A stretch of DNA of 64,000 bases from the NCBI GenBank assembly GCA_965216585.1, contig CBDCGC010000003.1, positions 3,286,001-3,350,000 on the forward strand, read 5' to 3'. The translations under genes and the position numbers were made by a program. This DNA comes from CADEER01 sp965216585. Its GTDB lineage: Bacteria; Desulfobacterota; Binatia; HRBIN30; CADEER01. This document shows positions 1 through 7,589 of the stretch, piece after piece; within the stretch, counting starts at the first letter, position 1; each line of letters begins with the position of its first letter. Under the pieces are notes generated by a model, which saw only the letters and a program-made list of their open reading frames with translations, was not told the origin of the DNA and made no database searches.

Positions 1-1
1 C

Positions 2-139
2 TTCCTTCCGGGCGGCTTCGATCGGTCTGGCGGTATCGGTTCGGTGATGTTGCAAAGTGCGGTTTCTGCGTCGATTGCGCCGGCGGTGTTTTGGCTCCTG
101 GCGACGACGGGGATACGCTCCAATCGCGAGGCGGAGTGA
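2..139 (+). CDS. mreD: Rod shape-determining protein MreD, C-terminal fragment
   Basis: This is an open frame entering from the left edge and stopping at TGA 137-139, so only about 45 residues are visible. The residues are hydrophobic (SASIAPAVFWLLATTG) and end in a short polar tail, as expected of the last membrane helix of MreD. The stop lies 3 nt before the ATG of the PBP2 gene, the usual mreD-mrdA-rodA order. MreD is an inner-membrane component of the elongasome that guides lateral wall synthesis. The identification rests on position and hydrophobicity, because too little sequence is present for a motif. Confidence 0.6.
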   Translation, partial: FLPGGFDRSGGIGSVMLQSAVSASIAPAVFWLLATTGIRSNREAE

Positions 140-142
140 GCG

Positions 143-1981
143 ATGTTCGGCTCGCACGAGGTTCCCGCGGAGTTGCGGCGCCGGTTGGCGTACGCGTCTG
201 CGGCGGCCTCGCTGGCGCTCCTCCTGCTCCTCTTGCGGTTGTGGTCTCTCCAGGTCTTGCAGGGGGAAGAGCTCGCTTCGCTGTCGGAGAACAACCGGAT
301 CCGCTTGCGGCGCATCACGGCGACGCGCGGCCGTATCGTCGATCGCTATGATCGCGTGCTGGTCGAGAGCGAAGCGTCGTACGATGCCGTGTTGGTTCCG
401 GAGGATACGCCCGAGCTCGAGGATACCGTCGAAACGCTCGCCCACTTTTTGCAGCAGAGTGCTGCGGATACGACAGCCGTCCTCGAGCGCGCAGCGGGGC
501 GGCCGCGCTTTCAGGAAGTCGTCGTCAAGCGCGATCTCGAATGGGAGGAGGTCGTCGCGATCGAAACACACCAGACCGAGCTGCCGGGTGTCAGTGTGAG
601 GATCGTGCCGAAGCGATTCTACCCGGAAGGGGCGACGCTGGCGCACGTGCTGGGTTATGTCGGCGAGGTGTCGAAGGAGGACCTGCGTCGATCGAACGCT
701 TTCCGCGGTGGGGATTTGATTGGCAAGTCGGGTTTGGAGCAGGTGTTTGACGAACAGCTTCGCGGTGTCAACGGCGGCCGGCACGTCGAGGTCAACGCCG
801 TCGGGCGCGAACTGAGGGTACTCGATCAGGTGGACGCGTTGGCCGGACACACGTTGGTCCTGGCGATCGACCTCGATCTACAGCGAGCGGCAGAAAGCGC
901 CCTCGGCGATCACGTTGGGGCCGTCGTGGCGCTCGACCCGGCATCGGGCGACGTCCTCGCCATGGCCAGTCGCCCCTCCTTCGACCCGAACCTCTTCACC
1001 GGCGGGTTGCTCGACAGCGAGTGGCAGAAGTTGGTGGAGCATCCGCGCAAACCGATGTCACCGCGCGCGTTTCGCGGACAATACCCGCCCGGGTCGACGT
1101 TCAAATTCGTCGTCGCTGCGGCCGCTCTCCAGGAAGGCGTCATCAATCCCTTCACCAAGATCCACTGCAACGGCAAGCATCGCTTCGGCCGGCGTGATTT
1201 CCGCTGTTGGCGGAGGGGTGGGCACGGCTTCGTCAACGTCGTCGGTGCGCTGGCGCAGTCGTGCGACGTGTTCTTCTACCAGATCGGACAAAAGCTCGGT
1301 GTCAATACGATCGCTCGCTATGCCCGCTCCTTCGGACTGGGTGCACCGACTGGAGTCGCACTGCGCCACGAAAAGGGCGGGTTGATTCCCGACAAGACCT
1401 GGAAGCGCAAGCATCGCAAGGAGCCGTGGTATCCCGGTGAGACCTTGCCGGTTGCGATTGGCCAGGGCTACGTGAGCGCGACGCCGTTGCAGATGGCCCA
1501 TGCGGTGGCGGCGCTTGCCGTCGGCAAGCGCTACCGGCCGCGCCTGGTCCTCCGCATGGAGGGACCGGAAGAAGAAACTGTGAGGTCGTTCGCGCCCGAG
1601 CTACTCGGCGAAATCGACCTGCGCGAAGGGGTCTTGAAAGAGGTGCGGGAGGGGTTGGTTCGCGTCGTCCACGATCCGCGCGGCACCGGGCGGCGCGCCG
1701 CTGTCGAGGGGCTTAGCGTTGCCGGCAAGACGGGCACCTCGCAGGTCGTTTCGATGGGTCGCAAGCGGCGTTCTTCGTCGGAGCTTCCGTGGCAGCAGCG
1801 CGACCACGCCTGGTTCGTCGCCTTTGCTCCGCCGCAGGAGCCGGAGATCGCCTTGGCGGTGCTGATCGAGCACGCCGAGGGCGGTGGCGGCAAGATCGCT
1901 GCGCCGGTGGCGGCAAACGTGTTGCGCGAGCGCCAGCGTATCGAGCGCGAACGCGAACCGGTGCGGTATGCTCAGAATTGA
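143..1981 (+). CDS. mrdA: Penicillin-binding protein 2 (elongasome transpeptidase)
   Basis: This 612-residue protein is the class B transpeptidase that cross-links peptidoglycan during lateral wall elongation, working with RodA. It has one N-terminal membrane anchor (about residues 17-38), a dimerisation domain with the typical RGRIVDR motif, then the transpeptidase domain. All three active-site motifs are visible: SxxK as S318-T-F-K321, S373-C-D375, and K529-T-G. Length matches the family (about 600-650). The ATG lies 3 nt after the mreD stop, and rodA overlaps the 3' end, so the genes are probably translationally coupled. Confidence 0.96.
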   Translation: MFGSHEVPAELRRRLAYASAAASLALLLLLLRLWSLQVLQGEELASLSENNRIRLRRITATRGRIVDRYDRVLVESEASYDAVLVPEDTPELEDTVETLAHFLQQSAADTTAVLERAAGRPRFQEVVVKRDLEWEEVVAIETHQTELPGVSVRIVPKRFYPEGATLAHVLGYVGEVSKEDLRRSNAFRGGDLIGKSGLEQVFDEQLRGVNGGRHVEVNAVGRELRVLDQVDALAGHTLVLAIDLDLQRAAESALGDHVGAVVALDPASGDVLAMASRPSFDPNLFTGGLLDSEWQKLVEHPRKPMSPRAFRGQYPPGSTFKFVVAAAALQEGVINPFTKIHCNGKHRFGRRDFRCWRRGGHGFVNVVGALAQSCDVFFYQIGQKLGVNTIARYARSFGLGAPTGVALRHEKGGLIPDKTWKRKHRKEPWYPGETLPVAIGQGYVSATPLQMAHAVAALAVGKRYRPRLVLRMEGPEEETVRSFAPELLGEIDLREGVLKEVREGLVRVVHDPRGTGRRAAVEGLSVAGKTGTSQVVSMGRKRRSSSELPWQQRDHAWFVAFAPPQEPEIALAVLIEHAEGGGGKIAAPVAANVLRERQRIEREREPVRYAQN

Positions 1982-3071
1982 CAGACGTCTGGTGGCCAAC
2001 ATCGAGTGGCCACTCCTCTTGTTGACGGTGGCGTTGGTCGCCAGCGGGCTGCTGACGATTCTCAGTGCCACCCACCAGGAGTCGGCCCCGTTTTCCTCCT
2101 TCTTCATCAAGCAGTCGATCTGGGCGGCGATTGGCTTCGTCGGACTGCTTGTGGCGATGATCTTCGACTACCGCCGGCTTCATCGTTTCGGCTACCTCGT
2201 ATACGCCGGCGGTGTCGGATTGCTGATCCTGGTGCACGTTTTCGGTGTCAGCGGCGGTGGAGCCCAGCGATGGATCAGTCTCGGACCGGTTTCTCTGCAA
2301 CCTTCGGAGCTGATGAAAATCGCGCTGGTCGTTGCTCTGGCGACGAACCTGCAACGTTGGGCGGGTTCACCGCGTCTCCCCTGGTCGAGACTGATCGCGC
2401 CAGTCGTGTTGTTCGCCGTGCCGGCCTATCTCATTCTGAAGCAGCCCGACCTGGGCACGGTGATCTTGTTGGGGCTGGTAGCCTTCTCGGTGCTGCTGGT
2501 GGCGGGGTTGCCGCTGCGCTTGGTGTTGCTGGGTGTCTTGGTGATCGGGCCGGCCCTGCCGCTCGGCTGGCAGCAACTGAAGCCGTACCAACAGAGAAGG
2601 ATCACCAGCTTTCTCGATCCGCAGGCTGATCCGCTCGGAGCCGGCTATCACCTGCTGCAATCGATGATCGCGATTGGCTCGGGGATGGTCTACGGCAAGG
2701 GGTATTTGCAGGGAACGCAGAACAGTCTCCACTTCTTGCCCGAGCAGCACACCGACTTCGTCTTCTCGGTGTTCGCCGAAGAGTGGGGTTTCGTCGGTTG
2801 TGCGATTCTACTGGCGCTCTATGCGGCGTTGATACTGCGCGGGTTGGCGATCGCCAGCAAGGCGAAGGACAACCTCGGGGCGCTGCTCGCCGCCGGGTTG
2901 ACGGCGACGATTTTCTGGCAAGCGGTGATCAACATCGCGATGACCAGTGGTGCCCTGCCGGTGGTCGGAATCACGCTGCCGTTTCTCAGCTACGGCGGGT
3001 CGTCTCTGTTGGCGCTACTGATATCGGTGGGGCTGCTGATGAACGTCAGCATGCGCCGTTACGCGTTCTGA
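1968..3071 (+). CDS. rodA: Rod shape-determining protein RodA (SEDS glycosyltransferase)
   Basis: RodA polymerises lipid II into glycan strands in the inner membrane and partners with PBP2. The ATG at 1968 gives a 367-residue polytopic protein starting MLRIDRRLVANIEWPLL, matching the family N-terminus and overlapping mrdA by 14 bp. The open frame extends upstream to 1884, but that extension is Arg/Ser/Cys-rich and lies wholly inside mrdA. The family signature GITLPFLSYGGSSL is near the C-terminus. The stop lies at the left edge of a 10-bp inverted repeat. Confidence 0.95.
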   Translation: MLRIDRRLVANIEWPLLLLTVALVASGLLTILSATHQESAPFSSFFIKQSIWAAIGFVGLLVAMIFDYRRLHRFGYLVYAGGVGLLILVHVFGVSGGGAQRWISLGPVSLQPSELMKIALVVALATNLQRWAGSPRLPWSRLIAPVVLFAVPAYLILKQPDLGTVILLGLVAFSVLLVAGLPLRLVLLGVLVIGPALPLGWQQLKPYQQRRITSFLDPQADPLGAGYHLLQSMIAIGSGMVYGKGYLQGTQNSLHFLPEQHTDFVFSVFAEEWGFVGCAILLALYAALILRGLAIASKAKDNLGALLAAGLTATIFWQAVINIAMTSGALPVVGITLPFLSYGGSSLLALLISVGLLMNVSMRRYAF

Positions 3072-3099
3072 CGCGCGCGCCCATCCGGACGCGCGCGTC
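3070..3099. terminator. GC-rich hairpin between convergent rodA and trxA
   Basis: A perfect 10-bp inverted repeat, GACGCGCGCG (3070-3079) and CGCGCGCGTC (3090-3099), encloses a 10-nt loop. It sits between the convergent 3' ends of rodA and trxA and could slow transcription from both sides. There is no T-tract on either strand, so a classical rho-independent terminator is not shown. Confidence 0.4.
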
Positions 3100-3114
3100 G
3101 AACGGCAAAGATGG

Positions 3115-3441
3115 TCAGACCAGAACGCTGTCGATTGCCTTGACCAGTTGTGGCTTCGGGGCGGCACCGACGATCTGTTGAGCGACACTTCCCGACTTGA
3201 AGAGAATCAGATTGGGAATGCCGCGCACGCCGTACTTCGCCGGAGTTTCGGGATTGTCGTCGACGTTCATCTTGACTACTTTGACGCGGCCGTCGTACTC
3301 GCTTGCGAGTTCCTCGACGACCGGGGCGATTGCCTTACAGGGACCGCACCATTCGGCCCAGAAATCGATCAGGACCGGCGTTTGGGACTTCAGAACTTCT
3401 TGATCGAAAGTGGTGTCACTCACTTCACCTACGTTTGCCAC
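3115..3441 (-). CDS. trxA: Thioredoxin
   Basis: This small cytoplasmic disulfide reductase has 108 residues, the usual size, with the active site W31-C32-G33-P34-C35 and the cis-Pro loop GIPNLILF. I chose GTG at 3441 because AAAGGAG lies 6 nt upstream of it on the minus strand and the product then begins VANVGEVSD like other thioredoxins. The frame stays open to 3525 but the extension has no family similarity. It converges with rodA. A tandem repeat array lies in its upstream region. Confidence 0.95.
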   Translation of the reverse strand: MANVGEVSDTTFDQEVLKSQTPVLIDFWAEWCGPCKAIAPVVEELASEYDGRVKVVKMNVDDNPETPAKYGVRGIPNLILFKSGSVAQQIVGAAPKPQLVKAIDSVLV

Positions 3442-3582
3442 GATGAGCTCCTTTCGCTTTGGCTCGTGAGGAGCCGCGATGCCCGAAAACGCTGAGTTTC
3501 CAGGCGTGCTCATGACGATAACCACGCCTCGCCGCTAGTGCAAGGTGCACGCGCGTCGACGAGCGTGGAAGCCGGTGTGCGG

Positions 3583-3966
3583 GCTAGGCTGAAACTCGCT
3601 GCGCTCGTAGGCTCAGGCGCAGGCTTAGGCGAAGGCAAAGGTTGGTGTCGCTGCGCGAGGCAAATCGAGAGTTTCTCAATATGAATGATCCGGCGCCGCG
3701 CCGGGGGCCCGGCTAGGCTGAAACTCGCTGCGCTCGTAGGCTCAGGCGCAGGCGAAGGCAAAGGTTGGTGTCGCTGCGCGAGGCAAATCGAGAGTTTCTC
3801 TATATGAATGATCCGGCGCCGCGCCGGTGGGTTTGCTAGGCTGAAACTCGCTGCGCTCGTAGGCTCAGGCGCAGGCTTAGGCGAAGGCAAAGGTTGGTGT
3901 CGCTGCGCGAGGCAAATCGAGAGTTTCTCAATATGAATGATCCGGCGCCGCGCCGGGGGCCCGGCT
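3583..3966. repeat. Three tandem copies of a 123-129 bp intergenic repeat
   Basis: Three consecutive copies begin at GCTAGGCTGAAACTCGCT at 3583, 3712 and 3835. Copy 2 lacks 6 bp (CTTAGG) and differs by a few substitutions; copies 1 and 3 are nearly identical. Each unit contains the alternating words GGCTCAGGCGCAGG and GGCGAAGGCAAAGG. Each ends with a perfect hairpin, CCGGCGC-C-GCGCCGG. Short frames read through it, but their repetition follows the DNA unit and none has an initiation signal, so I regard it as non-coding. Confidence 0.85.
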
Positions 3967-4107
3967 TACCTGAAATTGGCGAAGACCAGCCCGAACACTT
4001 CAGAGAAAAGACGCCGAATCTTCTCCCTTCGTCGAATGCCCAACTTCCCCCTTTCACTTATGAAGGGATCGCTACGCGCTCTTCATCGGCCCAGCCTCGG
4101 CCCAGCC

Positions 4108-4128
4108 TCCCCCTTTGAAAAAGGGGGA
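4108..4128. repeat. Short palindromic repeat (TCCCCCTTT / AAAGGGGGA)
   Basis: A 9-bp inverted repeat with a 3-nt loop is followed by ACTGAGGGGGATTTT and, further on, AAATCCCCCATAA. This CCCCCTTT...AAAGGGGG element resembles a common dispersed intergenic repeat of bacterial genomes. The two GGGGGATTT/AAATCCCCC words at about 4133 and 4168 form a second, looser inverted pair. It lies downstream of the receiver gene's stop and could double as a weak terminator. Confidence 0.5.
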
Positions 4129-4186
4129 CTGAGGGGGATTTTCTGATGCACCTCACCGCGCTCTGCGAAATCCCCCATAACCCGGG

Positions 4187-4687
4187 CTAGTCGGCGATTC
4201 GCGGAATCGGATCGTTCCAATCGGCGGATGCCGAGAAAGGTTCCTTGTTTGCCGGTGGTATCGCGCGACTCTCGACCTCGGCCGCGTTCATTCGCGAGAG
4301 ACGGTGACGCAGTTGCAACTGATCGCGAATCGTCGCCAACAGGCGCTCGCGGTCGACCGGTTTGGGAATGAAGTCGGCCATGCCGATGCGCATCGCCCGT
4401 TGTTTGAAGCGCGTCAGGTCGTAACAGGAAAAGGCGATGATCGGAATCGACTTGTGCGCGTCGTTGGCGAGGATGTTTTCCGCCAGGCAGTAGCCGTCCA
4501 TTCCGGGCATGTAGAGATCGAGAAGAATGAGGTCGACGCGTTGCGCCTCGAGAATGCGCAGAGCTTCCCAGCCGCGGTCGGCGCAGTGGCAGGAATAGCC
4601 GTTGGCTTCGAGGAAGCGGCTGGTGATGATCAAGTGATCTTGTTCATCGTCGACTAGAAGGACGACGTTTTTGTCATGCGCAGCCAT
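4187..4687 (-). CDS. Stand-alone response regulator (receiver domain)
   Basis: This 166-residue protein is a CheY-like receiver with no output domain. Acidic pocket D13-D14, phosphoacceptor D57 (LILLDLYMPGMDG), S87 and K109-P110 are all present, so it should be phosphorylatable. About 45 extra C-terminal residues follow the fold and are polar and low in recognisable motifs. No histidine kinase is in the window, so the partner is unknown. Single-domain regulators of this type commonly act by protein-protein contact, for example on motility or pilus machinery. That role is inferred, not shown. Confidence 0.85.
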   Translation of the reverse strand: MAAHDKNVVLLVDDEQDHLIITSRFLEANGYSCHCADRGWEALRILEAQRVDLILLDLYMPGMDGYCLAENILANDAHKSIPIIAFSCYDLTRFKQRAMRIGMADFIPKPVDRERLLATIRDQLQLRHRLSRMNAAEVESRAIPPANKEPFSASADWNDPIPRIAD

Positions 4688-4840
4688 GGGTCTTCTGATT
4701 CACCTCTGGTCGAGATGAACAGCAGAGTCCGTACCAACCAGGGCATGGCCGTGAAAATTGTTCGAAAAACGCCGCTGAGAGCGGGCTTTGCTACGCAAAG
4801 TTGTCGCGCGTTACAGAACAGAGAACGAGGTGAGGTGGTG

Positions 4841-4854
4841 TCTCACGCGTGAGA
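4841..4854. promoter_or_regulatory. 14-bp perfect palindrome TCTCACGCGTGAGA
   Basis: A perfect palindrome lies in the 220-bp gap between the FecR gene (ending at 4908, minus strand) and the receiver gene (starting at 4687, minus strand). It is upstream of the receiver gene and downstream of the FecR gene. It could be an operator for the receiver gene or a chance palindrome. Nothing else stands out in this gap. Confidence 0.25.
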
Positions 4855-4907
4855 TGCCTTGCGCTCCTCCATGCGTCGAGCGCCGGTCACCTGCGCGATC
4901 CCCGTCG

Positions 4908-5801
4908 TTACCTGCGGCGTTGTTGGTCGAGCGACTCTCCGCGCGGGTTGAGAAACTGGTACTCCGGAATTGGTTGCGTATTGGCGCGCGCCGCCGGCGA
5001 CAGCCGGTGTAGCAGCGTCTCTCCGGGAGCGATCGGCGCCAGATAGGAAACACCACCGGACGGCGACGAGACCGCGCTGGTGGCGATGGCGGCCGGGCGT
5101 TCGTCGGAGCGCGTGATGGCACCCGTCAAGAGCGGGTGTGTGGCGGCGTAGCCGTCTTCGCCGCCGGTGCCGATGATCTCGAGGTTGGCGAGGGCCAGGG
5201 CCATCGTCTCGGCGCTCGTCGTCACCGCCGGCTCGGGGAATTTCCCCTCGCGTACACGCGTGCTCTGCCCTGCCGATACCTTGAGGCTGGGTCCGATCAA
5301 TCCGATGGCACCCTGGACGTCGACGACACCGTCGACGGCGTGGAGGTGTGTCGCTTGTTGATCGGGATCGTATTCGACGAGGAAGACCGTGCCCGAGGTG
5401 CGTACCACGGCGGTGGGGGTTTCGACCTCGAAGGCATCAGCGGCGCGCATCTCCGAGGAGAGGAAGGCGCGCAGCCGCCCGGCTTTGAGACCGATGATGC
5501 TGTTCGAGCTCGCAGTGTCGTAGCGCTTGATGGCGATCTCCGTGGCGTTGCCGATGTCGATGACCGACTGATCGCCGAAGAAGAGCTTTGCCTTGCCCCG
5601 ACCGTCGCTGCGGATTTCGTCGTTGGCGTAGAGAGGAGCGCCGCGTGTGACCGCTTTCCAGTCGCCGGCGCTGGCGCGGCGAACCTCCACACCTCCGGTG
5701 GTCGCGACGACGCTGCCGATTTCGTTGGCAGCGGCCGTTGACGCGCTGAAGATCAGCATCCCGGCGAGGAGGATTCGTGGTGCGAAGGTTTCGATGTGCA
5801 T
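4908..5801 (-). CDS. Exported FecR-domain protein
   Basis: This 297-residue protein has an N-terminal signal peptide (LLAGMLIFSASTAAA, cleavage near residue 25). A FecR-type domain follows (about residues 30-170; DEIRSDGRGKAKLFFGDQS and VETPTAVVRTSGTVFLVEY are typical). The C-terminal third is low in motifs. Unlike classical FecR there is no N-terminal cytoplasmic sigma-regulator segment and no adjacent ECF sigma factor. A periplasmic or cell-surface structural role is therefore more likely than signal transduction. It lies 15 bp downstream of the TPR/beta-barrel gene on the same strand and is presumably co-transcribed with it. Confidence 0.8.
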   Translation of the reverse strand: MHIETFAPRILLAGMLIFSASTAAANEIGSVVATTGGVEVRRASAGDWKAVTRGAPLYANDEIRSDGRGKAKLFFGDQSVIDIGNATEIAIKRYDTASSNSIIGLKAGRLRAFLSSEMRAADAFEVETPTAVVRTSGTVFLVEYDPDQQATHLHAVDGVVDVQGAIGLIGPSLKVSAGQSTRVREGKFPEPAVTTSAETMALALANLEIIGTGGEDGYAATHPLLTGAITRSDERPAAIATSAVSSPSGGVSYLAPIAPGETLLHRLSPAARANTQPIPEYQFLNPRGESLDQQRRR

Positions 5802-5816
5802 CGACAGATCCCCTGA

Positions 5817-7364
5817 CTAGAAGTGCATGCGAACGCCCGCGGCGAGAATACTGCGGTCGTATTCGAACGGTTCGAGGTTGGAGTGATTGAGGATTCCGAA
5901 ATAGTCCAAGCTTGCGGTCAGTCGATTCGTAATCGGTCGCTCGGCACGGAGGACGATTTGGTGCTCGGCGTCGTTGCGTCCGAAAACGAATCCGTTGCGA
6001 CTGTTGGGGTGTTCGTAGTCGTCGATCAGGGCGGCGTAGCCCATGCGGGTGTTGAACCAGTCGAACACCGCGGCCTCGACCTCGATGTCGAAGCGGTGGC
6101 GCTGGTAGGCGAAATCGGTTCCGTCGCGCTGCGAAAGCGGATCGTTGTCGGACCACTGGTAGCCAATCGCAAGCGTGCGGTCGACGGCACCGAGTAGGAA
6201 CATCTGGCGGGCGCCAATGGCGTTGTTGATGGCGTCGCGGAAGTGGCGAAAGGGATTGTTGGAGAAGTCCCGCCCGCGGAAGCGATAGTACACTTGCGTT
6301 GCGGCGACGTCGCCTTCGTAGAACACAGCCCACGGGGTCACCGTCCCTTCTTGGAAGAAGGTGCTGTAGTCGCGCGCATAGTAGTTGTAGAAGGTACTGA
6401 GACCGAGTTGGTACCAGCGGTCGGCGCGCGTGTTGACGTCGGCCCGCAGCCGGTGGCTGGAGATGTCGAAACGATCGGTCGAGAAGTGCTTGCCCTGGTA
6501 GAGCTCGTAGCCGACCGAGGCAACTACATGGTCGGTATCGAGGAAGCGGTAGCGGGCGCCGGCTCCGATTTGAAAGCGACCTTCGCCGGCCTTGCCGAGG
6601 GTCCCGGCCTGGTGCAGCATTCCACGGCGCTGGCGCGAGTCCGGTGCCAGGGCGACGTTGGAATCGTAGGCGAAACCCATTTCGCCGTAGATTGCCAGGG
6701 GTTCTCCGTCGTCGCCGCGGTAGGACCGCGGCCCGGCGGCCTGAAACTCCTCGACGGCGGTTGCGATCTGTGTGCCGGGAAGTGCGCGTTTGCTCTTCGC
6801 CAGCAAACGCCCAGCGGCGGCTCCCTGGCCTTGGCGCAGGAGGGAAAGAGCTTCGTAGTAGTTGGCAGTCGGGCGCAGGCGCGGGTTTTTTGCCGCCGTG
6901 CGCAGGTATTGTTGAGCCCCCTCATCGTCACCGCGCCGCCACTTGGCGATGCCGAGGAAGAGCGCGGCGTTGAAGCGGTTTGCCGGAATCGCGTAAGCGC
7001 GCTCGAGCCACGACTCCGCCCGTTCGTACTCTCCTGCTTCGAGGTAGAGGGCGCCGAGGTCGAGGACGGCAGCTTCGAGGTCGGGCCGGATCTGCAGCGC
7101 TCGTTCGAGGTCGGCAATCGACTCCTGGACGAAACCGAGGCGCGCCCCGGTAATGCCGCGGTAGTAGAGCGCTACGGCGTCATTGGCATCGGCCTTGATC
7201 GCGTTCGTGAAGCTGGTGTAGGCGCTTTCCCATTTGCCAGCCTGAAAGGGGGCCAACCCCTTGGCGTAGTGTTGCTGCGATCGGGTGCTGGCGGCTCCGC
7301 TTTGCGGGACCAACAACACGGCCGCCATGGTCAGCGTTGCAAGTACTGAGAGAATCCGTCCCAC
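5817..7364 (-). CDS. Exported TPR-repeat protein with C-terminal outer-membrane beta-barrel
   Basis: This 515-residue protein starts with a signal peptide (SVLATLTMAAVLLVPQSGAA). About 150 residues of TPR repeats follow (YAKGLAPFQAGKWESAYTSF; AVALYYRGITGARLG; AAVLDLGALYLEAGEYERAE). The C-terminal 300 residues alternate polar and aromatic residues as in transmembrane beta-strands. The chain ends in phenylalanine (AAGVRMHF), the signal recognised by the Bam machinery. The architecture resembles outer-membrane proteins in which a periplasmic TPR domain recruits a partner to a barrel. The downstream FecR-domain protein is the obvious candidate partner. The substrate is unknown. Confidence 0.8.
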   Translation of the reverse strand: MGRILSVLATLTMAAVLLVPQSGAASTRSQQHYAKGLAPFQAGKWESAYTSFTNAIKADANDAVALYYRGITGARLGFVQESIADLERALQIRPDLEAAVLDLGALYLEAGEYERAESWLERAYAIPANRFNAALFLGIAKWRRGDDEGAQQYLRTAAKNPRLRPTANYYEALSLLRQGQGAAAGRLLAKSKRALPGTQIATAVEEFQAAGPRSYRGDDGEPLAIYGEMGFAYDSNVALAPDSRQRRGMLHQAGTLGKAGEGRFQIGAGARYRFLDTDHVVASVGYELYQGKHFSTDRFDISSHRLRADVNTRADRWYQLGLSTFYNYYARDYSTFFQEGTVTPWAVFYEGDVAATQVYYRFRGRDFSNNPFRHFRDAINNAIGARQMFLLGAVDRTLAIGYQWSDNDPLSQRDGTDFAYQRHRFDIEVEAAVFDWFNTRMGYAALIDDYEHPNSRNGFVFGRNDAEHQIVLRAERPITNRLTASLDYFGILNHSNLEPFEYDRSILAAGVRMHF

Positions 7365-7589
7365 CGTTTCGCTCCTAGCCCACGTCGTCTACAAGTCTAC
7401 AGAATCTGGTCGAAACAACATCCGATCGATGCTTCTGCACAAGTGAGCGCTGAGCCTTCGCGATCACCCGCCTGCAGCTCCGGAACGCCGACAGAGTCGC
7501 TCGCAACCCCGCGACTGTTAAGCATATACGCTCGACCATGGTAGTGGGTCAAGCGAAAATCGGTTTGTCGTACCGGAGGTGGCCGGAAC

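Noticed and set aside
3583..3966. CRISPR-like spacing of repeats
   Set aside because: The units are abutting 123-129 bp copies without distinct spacers and there are no cas genes in the window.
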